DNA from: Frondihabitans sp. PhB188
GTDB taxonomy: Bacteria > Actinomycetota > Actinomycetes > Actinomycetales > Microbacteriaceae
DNA length: 64,000 bases
Direction of reading: 5' to 3'
Assembly (NCBI RefSeq): GCF_003752365.1
Contig: NZ_RJUO01000005.1
Coordinates: 248,001-312,000 of the forward strand
Positions 1-8,521 of this stretch are shown in pieces. Positions within the stretch are counted from its first letter, which is position 1. Every line of letters starts with the position of its first letter. The notes under the pieces are model-generated. The model ran no database searches. It was not told the DNA's origin and saw only the letters and a list, made by a program, of their open reading frames with translations. The position numbers were made by a program, and so were the translations under genes.

Positions 1-2089
1 CCTCCTTGCCCGAGTCGGGGTTGAGGCCGAGCACGCGGTCGCCGATCACCGGGGCGTCGATGAGCTCGCGCGCTTTGGCGGGGGTGAGCTCGTCGGGCGC
101 CAGGTCTTCGGGCACGTTGACGCGGCGAGGCGTCTCGGGGTCGTCGCCCGGCGTCTCGAGGTATGGCCCGTAGCGGCCGATGCGAAGGGTCATGCCCTCG
201 CCGAGGTCGATCGAGTTGATGTCGCGCGCGTCGATCTCGCCGAGGTTGTCGACGACCTTGCGGAGGCCGCGGTGCGACTCGTTGCCGAAGTAGAAGCCGT
301 TCAGCCACTCGACCCGATCGGCCTCGCCGCCGGCGATGAGGTCGAGGTCGTCTTCCATCGACGCGGTGAAGTCGTACTCGACGAGATCGCCGAAGTAGTC
401 CTCGAGCAGGCGTACCACCGAGAAGGCGATCCAGTTCGGCACGAGGGCCGTGCCGCGCGGCGTGACGTAGCCGCGGTCGACGATGGTTGACATGATCGCG
501 GCGTAGGTCGAGGGGCGCCCGATCCCGAGCTCTTCGAGCGTCTTGACGAGGCTCGCCTCGGTGTAGCGCGGCGGAGCGGAGGTGTCGTGCCCCTTGGCCT
601 CGACGTCGTCGATGACGAGCGCCTGGCCCTCCTTGAGCACGGGGAGCTTGGCATCGTCGGCCGGAGCGGAGTCGGACGAATGGCGCTCTTCGTCCTGGCC
701 CTCCTCGTAGGCGGCGAGGAATCCGCGGAAGGTGATGACGGTACCGGTCGCGACGAACTCGGCGACGGTGCTCGAGGCACCGTCCTTCGCGATCCCGGTG
801 ACGGGCGACGCCGTGGTGGCCGCGACGACGACGGACGCCGTGGAGCCCTTGGCGTCGGCCATCTGCGAGGCGACGGTGCGCTTCCAGATCAGGTCGTAGA
901 GCTTCCAGTCGTTGCCGCGGAGCGTGCTCTGCAGCTCGGTCGGCGTCTTGAAGGTGTCGCCCGACGGACGGATCGCCTCGTGCGCCTCCTGGGCGTTCTT
1001 GCTCTTGCCCGTGTAGACGCGGACCTTCTCGGGCACGGTGTCGGAGCCGTAGAGCTTCGCGGCCTGGGTGCGGGCCGCGGTGATCGCCTGCTGCGACAGC
1101 GACGGCGAGTCGGTTCGCATGTAGGTGATGTGGCCGTTCTCGTAGAGCGACTGCGCCACGCTCATCGTCTGGCGGGCCGAGAAGCGGAGCTTGCGCGCCG
1201 CCTCCTGCTGAAGCGTCGAGGTCGTGAACGGGGCGGCGGGCCGGCGCGTGTAGGGCTTGGACTCCACCGACTGCACGACCACGCCGACACCGGGCGCGTA
1301 GAGCGCTGCGGCGAGCGCCTGCGCCGACTCGGCGTCCAGCGCGGTGACGTCGCCTTTGATCTGGCCGCGGTCGTCGTAGTCGCGACCGGAGGCGACGCGG
1401 CTGCCGTCGACGCGGACGAGGCGCGCCGCGAAGGGAGAGCGCTCCGGCGTGGGCGAGAAGATGCCCGAGAGGTCCCAGTAGTTGGCGGAGACGAACGCGA
1501 GGCGCTCGCGCTCCCGGTCGACGACGAGGCGGGTCGCGGCCGACTGCACGCGGCCGGCGGACAGGCCGGGACCGACCTTGCGCCAGAGCACGGGCGAGAC
1601 CTCGTAGCCGTAGAGGCGGTCGAGGATGCGGCGGGTCTCCTGGGCGTCGACGAGAGCCGTGTCGAGCTCGCGGGTGTTCTCCTGGGCCTTCTGGATGGCG
1701 TCTTTGGTGATCTCGTGGAAGACCATTCGCTTGACGGGCACCTTGGGCTTGAGCTCCTGCAGGAGGTGCCACGCGATGGCCTCGCCCTCGCGGTCCTCAT
1801 CAGTGGCGAGGTAGAGCTCGTCGGCGTTCTTCAGCGCGCGCTTCAGATCGGCGACCGTCTTCTTCTTGGCGTCCGACACGACGTAGTAGGGCTCGAAGCC
1901 GTTCTCGACGTCGACCGAGAACTTGCCGAGCGAGCCCGTCTTCTTGTCGGCCGGGAGGTTCTTGGGCTCGACGAGGTCGCGGATGTGCCCGACCGAGGCG
2001 AGCACCTCGTATCCGCTGCCCAGATACTGGCCGATCGTCTTCGCCTTCGCGGGCGACTCGACGATGACCAGCTTCTTCGTGTCTGCCAC
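1..2089 (-). CDS. topA: DNA topoisomerase I (partial, 3' end outside window)
   Basis: Relaxes negatively supercoiled DNA through a transient 5'-phosphotyrosine cleavage of one strand. About 696 N-terminal residues are present; the C-terminal part lies beyond base 1. The TOPRIM domain opens with VIVESPAKAKT and carries the acidic motif DEDREGEAIAWHL. The catalytic tyrosine sits in GHITYMRTDS at about residue 322. The start is GTG at 2089: an AAGGAG ribosome-binding site lies at 2094-2100 on this strand and the family N-terminus begins there. The frame stays open upstream for another 208 codons through a TadE-like ORF with no stop, so a longer fused product cannot be excluded from sequence alone. 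Confidence 0.97.
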   Translation of the reverse strand, partial: MADTKKLVIVESPAKAKTIGQYLGSGYEVLASVGHIRDLVEPKNLPADKKTGSLGKFSVDVENGFEPYYVVSDAKKKTVADLKRALKNADELYLATDEDREGEAIAWHLLQELKPKVPVKRMVFHEITKDAIQKAQENTRELDTALVDAQETRRILDRLYGYEVSPVLWRKVGPGLSAGRVQSAATRLVVDRERERLAFVSANYWDLSGIFSPTPERSPFAARLVRVDGSRVASGRDYDDRGQIKGDVTALDAESAQALAAALYAPGVGVVVQSVESKPYTRRPAAPFTTSTLQQEAARKLRFSARQTMSVAQSLYENGHITYMRTDSPSLSQQAITAARTQAAKLYGSDTVPEKVRVYTGKSKNAQEAHEAIRPSGDTFKTPTELQSTLRGNDWKLYDLIWKRTVASQMADAKGSTASVVVAATTASPVTGIAKDGASSTVAEFVATGTVITFRGFLAAYEEGQDEERHSSDSAPADDAKLPVLKEGQALVIDDVEAKGHDTSAPPRYTEASLVKTLEELGIGRPSTYAAIMSTIVDRGYVTPRGTALVPNWIAFSVVRLLEDYFGDLVEYDFTASMEDDLDLIAGGEADRVEWLNGFYFGNESHRGLRKVVDNLGEIDARDINSIDLGEGMTLRIGRYGPYLETPGDDPETPRRVNVPEDLAPDELTPAKARELIDAPVIGDRVLGLNPDSGKE

Positions 2090-2713
2090 GGGACTCCTTG
2101 GATGGTGGAAAAGACTGTCTGCGAATCGCGCAGACGGCTTGGTTGCGACGAGCTCGTGTCTCTGTCTTATAGAGGAGAGCGTGCGCCGGCCCGGATGCTC
2201 GACGGCATCATCGCCAGGCGATCGGTGCGTCGCCGTGTCGGTGCATCCGACAGGCACACCATACACACACAGCGCCCGGGTCTCGCCGTTCATTCCTCTG
2301 CGCCGACAGAGAGCGGGCCGTGGACCGGTGCGCAGCCGGCCGACCGCTCGGCCTGGCGGGGAACCCGGAGGCCCCGCAGTCGCCGTAGCCGTCAGATCGC
2401 CGAGTGCCCCCGCCCGGACGACGCGGACGGTCGCCACGACCCCTTCTATTGCGCAGGCATCGACGCGAGCCCGGTTGGCACTCGCCAGGCGCTCGGCCGC
2501 CGCGCAGGGAACACCCGGCGAACGTCCGGATGCCACATCAGCCGCGGCCAGGGCGGAGGCATCGGCCGCAGCGGCGAGGGCGTGACCGTCGATGAGCCGA
2601 GCGGCCACCGAGACCCCTGCGGCGGTCAGAACGGCCACGGAGGCGACGACGGCGACCAACGCGATCGACGCCGACCCGGTGTCCCCGACCACCGCCGAGA
2701 CGCCCCGGGTCAC
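2090..2713 (-). CDS. TadE-type secretion/DNA-translocation-related protein, no stop before topA
   Basis: The GTG at 2713 overlaps the stop of the preceding tadE by four bases (GTGA), the usual coupling in this operon. The first ~115 codons give a hydrophobic N-terminal segment (SIALVAVVASVAVLTAAGV) followed by ALAAAADASALAAADV and a two-cysteine region. This matches the small Rv3654c-type proteins that close actinobacterial Tad loci. Such proteins normally end just after an Ala-Gly-Pro stretch. Here that stretch (TATATAGPPG) is reached, but no stop follows and the frame continues into topA at 2089 in the same phase. The other two frames do contain stops, so a single indel could have removed the original terminus. 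The last ~90 codons resemble translated intergenic DNA. Confidence 0.5.
2166..2171 (-). promoter_or_regulatory. possible topA -10 element (TATAAG)
   Basis: TATAAG stands about 75 bases before the topA GTG in a locally less GC-rich stretch. No convincing -35 hexamer was found, so this is only a candidate. If real, topA is transcribed separately from the Tad genes upstream. Confidence 0.25.
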
Positions 2714-3048
2714 TCGCCTCCGCCCGCCGCGCAGCTGCGGGCCTCCAACGGGACGAGCGCGCCGAGCAGCGGCAGCGGCGCCGTTCGCGACAGCCGGACG
2801 CACACCGGGTCGTCGCCGCTCACCTCCACCCGGGCGTCGGGCACGAGTCGCGCAACGGCGGACGCCGCGGCGACCTCGTCTCCTCTGCCCTCGGCCCGCG
2901 CGACCACGCCGGCCGCATCGGCGAGCGCGACGGCCCCGGCCAGCACGCCGAGCACGCTCGCCGCCCCGCCCAGCAGGAGCACGACAGCGGGTGCCACGAG
3001 AGCGAACTCGACGGTGACCGACCCGTCGTCACGCCACGGTGAGAGCAC
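2710..3048 (-). CDS. TadE family pilus assembly protein
   Basis: A 112-residue minor pseudopilin-like protein. It has the TadE signature DDGSVTVEFALVAPAVVLLL at residues ~7-26, where a polar, Glu-containing segment leads into a single hydrophobic helix, then a small Ala/Val-rich exported domain. TadE proteins are thought to help assemble or prime the Flp/Tad pilus in the membrane. The GTG start at 3048 lies 20 bases inside the upstream pilin gene, so the two are translationally coupled. Position and size match Rv3655c of mycobacteria. The assignment rests on the N-terminal signature and gene order; the rest is poorly conserved. Confidence 0.75.
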   Translation of the reverse strand: MLSPWRDDGSVTVEFALVAPAVVLLLGGAASVLGVLAGAVALADAAGVVARAEGRGDEVAAASAVARLVPDARVEVSGDDPVCVRLSRTAPLPLLGALVPLEARSCAAGGGE

Positions 3049-3232
3049 GCTGCACCAGATCGAGGAGGACCTGCTTCACCTGGCCCGAACGCAGGATCGT
3101 GACGAGCGTGCCGGCGAGCGCCACGGCGGCCATGATGACGATCGCGTACTCGACGGTCACCGCGCCGGTGTCGTCGCGGACGAACAGGCGAAGGCGGGTG
3201 CGGAGGCGAGAACGAGAACGGGAGAGAGTCAT
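3029..3232 (-). CDS. Flp-like pilin (DUF4244 family)
   Basis: A 67-residue protein with an Arg-rich N-terminus (TLSRSRSRLRTRLRLFVRDD) and the pilin-like segment TGAVTVEYAIVIMAAVALAG, in which Glu and Tyr precede the hydrophobic helix as in Flp-type pilins. It is the likely major subunit of the Tad pilus. The ATG at 3232 was chosen because GAAAGGA lies eight bases upstream; the frame is open further upstream but without pilin-like sequence. It corresponds in place to Rv3656c. A prepilin peptidase would be needed to process it, and none is present in the window. Confidence 0.8.
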   Translation of the reverse strand: MTLSRSRSRLRTRLRLFVRDDTGAVTVEYAIVIMAAVALAGTLVTILRSGQVKQVLLDLVQRALTVA

Positions 3233-3317
3233 GCGATTCCTTTCACTGGGGAGATCCCAGCCTCGCCACCCGAGCGATGCCGCGGGTCCCGGGCGCCGCA
3301 TCTGTGGACAACCCGCC

Positions 3318-4283
3318 TCACGCCCCGCCCCTGAGGAGAGCGATCCCCAGGGGGACCACCCCGACCAGCACGAACGCCGGCAGCACGCAGATGCCGAGCG
3401 GCAGCATCAGCCGCACGCCGAGCCGCTCGACGTCCGCGGCTGCCCGAGCGCGAGCCTCGCGCCGCAGCTCGTCGGCGGCACCCCGCAGCAGCGCCGCCCC
3501 CGGCACGCCGGCCCCGACCGACAGCGCCTCGATGTCGTCCAGCGCGGAGGCGGCCGCCAGCACCGAGGCAGCAGGTGCAGCTGACGCAGACCCCGGACAG
3601 AAGGCCTCCAGCGCCGACGCGGCGCAGGCCCGCGCCCTTCCCCACCCGCCGCCGCCCGACAGGCCGATCGCGACGAGGTCGAGCTCGAGCCCCGGGATGC
3701 CGTCGGGCGGGGCCGCGGCCCGGAAGAGCCTGGCGTTCCAGGCCCGGGCGGCGCCGACGAGCAGGCCCGCGCCGACGAGGCAGATCCACCCGGCCGGCGT
3801 GGCGAACAGCACCCGCGGCGCGTCGACACCCATGAGCACGGCGAGCAGCACTCCCACGGCCGGCAGTGCGAGCACGATTCGCGCCGTGACGCGAGGGCCG
3901 GCCGCCGCGACCGACGCCTCCCGCCGCGCCTGGGCGAGGTCGCGGGCGGCTTCGGCGCCGGCGCGGAGCGTGGCCGCCAGGGGTGCTCCGGTGGCCTCGG
4001 CGACGTGCCACGCCGCCGCGACCTGAAGCCACTCGGCGCGGGCGACCGCCTCGGCAGGCGCGCTCGCGACCGCCCGGGCGAGAGCCGACGCCCCGGAGCC
4101 TCCCGCGGCGGTCGCCTCGGCGGTGGCGGCCAGCATGCGGAGTTCCTGCGCCCCTCTCGCCCTGTCGGCCAGATGGCGCCACGCGACCGCGGGAGCCACG
4201 CCCGCCTCGAGCAGAGCGGCCAGCCGAGACATCGCCGGGCCGGCCGACAGGGCCTCGGGCGCAGGAACTCGGCGCCACCTCAC
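3318..4283 (-). CDS. fused TadB/TadC-like inner-membrane platform protein (T2SS F family)
   Basis: A 321-residue protein. An N-terminal helical T2SSF-like half (LLEAGVAPAVAWRHLADRA) is followed by two membrane segments (RIVLALPAVGVLLAVLMGV and ICLVGAGLLVGAARAW). A second helical half (LELDLVAIGLSGGGGWGRA) ends in a C-terminal membrane segment (LMLPLGICVLPAFVLVGVV). Mycobacterial loci encode TadB and TadC separately; here both modules seem to be one reduced polypeptide. The start is GTG at 4283, overlapping the tadA stop by four bases, with GAGAGGAGG just upstream. It would anchor the TadA ATPase and drive pilin polymerisation. The gene holds two copies of the 14-mer GGGCGCAGGAACTC. Confidence 0.8.
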   Translation of the reverse strand: MRWRRVPAPEALSAGPAMSRLAALLEAGVAPAVAWRHLADRARGAQELRMLAATAEATAAGGSGASALARAVASAPAEAVARAEWLQVAAAWHVAEATGAPLAATLRAGAEAARDLAQARREASVAAAGPRVTARIVLALPAVGVLLAVLMGVDAPRVLFATPAGWICLVGAGLLVGAARAWNARLFRAAAPPDGIPGLELDLVAIGLSGGGGWGRARACAASALEAFCPGSASAAPAASVLAAASALDDIEALSVGAGVPGAALLRGAADELRREARARAAADVERLGVRLMLPLGICVLPAFVLVGVVPLGIALLRGGA

Positions 4284-5365
4284 CGATCCCTCCTCTCGCG
4301 CCGCGCCACCAGCCGTCCGCGCCCGTCGAGCTCGAGCGTCGCCGTGGCCTCGACCCGCCGCCCCTCGGCCGTCGCGGCGACGTGCACGACGACGTCGAAG
4401 GCCTCGACCGCCTGCCGTGCCAGGGCCTCGGGGTCGAGGCCCGCGAGCGCCCCGAGCGACTCGAGTCGGGCGGCGACCGCCTCCACCCCGCTGGCGTGGA
4501 GGGTTCCGGCGCCGCCGTCGTGCCCGGTCGTGAGGGCCGACAGCATCTCGCGCAGCTCGGCTCCGCGGCACTCCCCCACGATCAGGCGGTCGGGCCGCAT
4601 GCGCAGGGCCTCGCGGACGAGCTGAGCGAGGTCGATGCGCCCGGCCCCCTCGACGTTCGCCTGGCGGGCCTCCAGCGAGACGACGTGCGAATGCGCGATC
4701 CGGAGCTCCGCCACATCTTCGATCGTGACCAGCCGGTCGGTCGGCGGCGCCTGGGCGAGCAGCGCGCCGAGCAGGGTCGTCTTGCCGCTGCCGGTGGCCC
4801 CCGTGATCAGCAGATTCGACCGCCTCCGCACATGGTCGGCCAGCTCGGCGCGCGGCACGATGTCGAAGAAGCCGCCGCGCTCGAGGTCGTCGAGGCCGAG
4901 CCGCGCCGTCGCCGGGACGCGGATCGAGAGCAGGGCGCCGCCGGGCGACACGGGCGGCAGGACGGCGTGGACCCGGATACCGTCGGCGAGTCGGACGTCG
5001 GCGAAGGGCGAGCTGTCGTCGACATGGCGCCCGCCGAGCCCGATCAGCGTGGTGGCGAGGCGCCTCACCTCGGCCGGGTCGAGGTCGGCCGCGCGAACCC
5101 GTGCGGCCCCGGAGTCGCCCGTCGTCCAGACCTCGCCGCCGGCATTCACGAAGACGTCGGTGACACCCTCGGCAGCCACCAGCGGGGTCAGCGCACCGAA
5201 CTGACGGGGTACAGCACGACGTACCCCGAACCGTACCCCGATCTGATCGGTCGTCCCCCGAAGCACGGAGGCCGCATCGGCGGGTGAGGGCACGAATCGA
5301 ACGGGTGACCCGTCACTCGTCGAGGGTGCGGGATCGTCAGGGGATCGGGGCTGTGCGCTGGCCAT
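4280..5365 (-). CDS. tadA: TadA/CpaF secretion ATPase
   Basis: The cytoplasmic hexameric ATPase that powers Tad pilus assembly, 361 residues. It shows Walker A ITGATGSGKTTLL at ~185-197, the Asp-box ATIEDVAELRI-like segment (VTIEDVAELRI), Walker B region DRLIVGECRG, and the His box TLHASG. These are the marks of type II/IV secretion ATPases of the CpaF branch. The N-terminal ~60 residues are variable. It is the first gene of the Tad block. A TadZ/Ssd-like localisation factor, commonly found upstream in relatives, is missing here; acsA lies divergently instead. Confidence 0.92.
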   Translation of the reverse strand: MASAQPRSPDDPAPSTSDGSPVRFVPSPADAASVLRGTTDQIGVRFGVRRAVPRQFGALTPLVAAEGVTDVFVNAGGEVWTTGDSGAARVRAADLDPAEVRRLATTLIGLGGRHVDDSSPFADVRLADGIRVHAVLPPVSPGGALLSIRVPATARLGLDDLERGGFFDIVPRAELADHVRRRSNLLITGATGSGKTTLLGALLAQAPPTDRLVTIEDVAELRIAHSHVVSLEARQANVEGAGRIDLAQLVREALRMRPDRLIVGECRGAELREMLSALTTGHDGGAGTLHASGVEAVAARLESLGALAGLDPEALARQAVEAFDVVVHVAATAEGRRVEATATLELDGRGRLVARRERRDR

Positions 5366-5540
5366 AGCCGACCGTAGGTCGGCGGAGCGGCCACGGCGGC
5401 GTCATCCCCAGGCGCCACCGCGAATCCGCGGGGATCTCGGGCCTGTGGAGAGGAAGACGGCTGAGTGGTCGTCCAGCCAATTCGCCGACATCCGGAGACG
5501 ACCGAGCAGGACGCCGAACGGGTGAGGGACGAAAACCATC

Positions 5541-5588
5541 GGGTTAAAAAGAGAGGGGCGGCACCAGTTGGGGGGAACGGGTGCCGCC
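5541..5588 (-). terminator. hairpin with T-run, minus orientation
   Basis: GGCGGCACC at 5557-5565 pairs perfectly with GGTGCCGCC at 5580-5588, leaving a 14-base loop. Read on the minus strand the stem is followed within six bases by TTTTT. It would stop transcription running toward tadA, for instance antisense reads from the acsA side. No gene lies just upstream on that strand, so a regulatory hairpin is an alternative. Confidence 0.4.
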
Positions 5589-5626
5589 ACGGCAGCGCGC
5601 GATTGGGGGGAATCGGTAGCGCCGCC
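5567..5626 (+). repeat. two imperfect direct repeats, TTGGGGGGAA then CGG and GCCGCC
   Basis: The motif TTGGGGGGAA occurs at 5568-5577 and again at 5603-5612, exactly 35 bases apart. Each copy is followed by CGG and a GCCGCC tail. Two spaced copies upstream of acsA look like binding sites for a regulator on one DNA face, but no known operator was recognised. Confidence 0.5.
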
Positions 5627-5822
5627 AGCCGGAACGAATCCGACTGCATTGAGTGTACCCCAAACCGTCCTGCACGCAAGCGACATTCTCGACCGCCGTC
5701 CGCCCGGCACGGCGACCGCTTTCCGCGCGCCCCGGCGAGGTCGCAACTGAACGCATCCAGAGCCGGAGTAGCGTCATCCGGAGCACGCCGATCAGACCTC
5801 GCAATGATGCGAAAGGACGCCC

Positions 5823-7784
<1,962 letters not shown>

Positions 7785-7850
7785 CGTCGTCCCGAGCCGC
7801 TGTCCTTCAGCGCGGCGACGCGCTCCAGCGTCGTCCCGAGCCGCCACCGA

Positions 7851-8312
7851 TCACTCGATCTCGAGGATGATCTCCACTTCGACGGGAGAGTCCAGGGGCA
7901 GCACCGCGACGCCGACCGCGCTGCGCGCGTGCCTGCCCGCATCGCCGAAGATCTCGCCGAGCACGTTCGAGGCGCCGTTGATGACGCCGGGCTGGCCCGT
8001 GAAGGCGGGGTCGGAGGCGACGAACCCGGTCACCTTGACGATCTGCGTGACGCGGTCGAGGTCGCCGATCACGCTCCTGGCCGCAGCGAGCGCGTTCAGG
8101 ACGGCCTGGCGCGCGTAGCCGTGTGCGTCCTCCGCGTCGACCTCGGCACCGACCTTGCCGGTGGCGGGCAGGGCCCCGTCGACGAAGGGCAGCTGGCCCG
8201 CCGTGTAGACGGTCGTGCCCACCAGGATCGCCGGAACGTAGGCGCCCGCCGGGGCGGCGACGTCGGGGATGGTGATGCCGAGCTCGGCCAGGCGATCGTC
8301 GATCGCGCCCAT
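7851..8312 (-). CDS. RidA family protein (YjgF/YER057c/UK114)
   Basis: A 153-residue protein of the RidA superfamily, which includes enamine/imine deaminases that protect PLP enzymes from reactive 2-aminoacrylate. Supporting motifs are TVYTAGQLPFVDG in the N-terminal half and the C-terminal ARSAVGVAVLPLDSPVEVEI, which retains the arginine typical of active members. The insert between sheet and helix makes it longer than classical ~130-residue RidA, as in the actinobacterial YjgF-like subgroup. Its ATG overlaps the stop of the upstream DUF4177 gene (TGATG). The true substrate cannot be read from sequence. Confidence 0.88.
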   Translation of the reverse strand: MGAIDDRLAELGITIPDVAAPAGAYVPAILVGTTVYTAGQLPFVDGALPATGKVGAEVDAEDAHGYARQAVLNALAAARSVIGDLDRVTQIVKVTGFVASDPAFTGQPGVINGASNVLGEIFGDAGRHARSAVGVAVLPLDSPVEVEIILEIE

Positions 8313-8470
8313 CAGGCGGCCTGCACGGGGCGCTTGAGATAGGCGACGAGGCCACCCTCGGGTGTCTGGAGAACCTGGACGAGCTCCCATCCCTCCGACC
8401 CGAAGTTGTTCAGGATGGCTGTCGTGTTGTGCACGATGAGGGGGGCTGTGAAGTACTCCCAGAGGACCAT
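8312..8470 (-). CDS. small DUF4177-type protein
   Basis: A 52-residue protein, too short for many gene finders: MVLWEYFTAPL at the start, then FGSEGWELVQVL and GLVAYLKRP. The WEY...GWELV pattern is that of DUF4177-like small proteins of unknown function. It overlaps ridA by one base (TGATG) and starts only 51 bases from the divergent PBP gene. This DUF4177-RidA pair beside a class A PBP recurs in Actinobacteria as I know them, which supports the gene being real. The start is chosen at the ATG directly before LWEY; the ribosome-binding site is weak. Confidence 0.82.
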   Translation of the reverse strand: MVLWEYFTAPLIVHNTTAILNNFGSEGWELVQVLQTPEGGLVAYLKRPVQAA

Positions 8471-8521
8471 ATTGGGTGTCCGTTCAGTCAGTTGTGTCGG
8501 TCGATCACTTACCCTGATCCT

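Larger units (their letters stand above)
5366..5822. other. gene-free divergent spacer between tadA and acsA
   Basis: No credible gene was found in these 457 bases. The stretch must hold the promoters of the Tad genes (minus) and acsA (plus). It also holds a 9-bp inverted repeat and a pair of near-identical G-run motifs, listed separately. The acsA ribosome-binding site GAAAGGA ends five bases before the ATG. Confidence 0.7.

Noticed and set aside
587-3334. A 915-codon open frame on the plus strand opposite topA and the TadE genes
   Set aside because: It is the mirror of real minus-strand genes in GC-rich DNA; its product is Arg/Gly/Asp-rich without domains, while the minus frames match known families.
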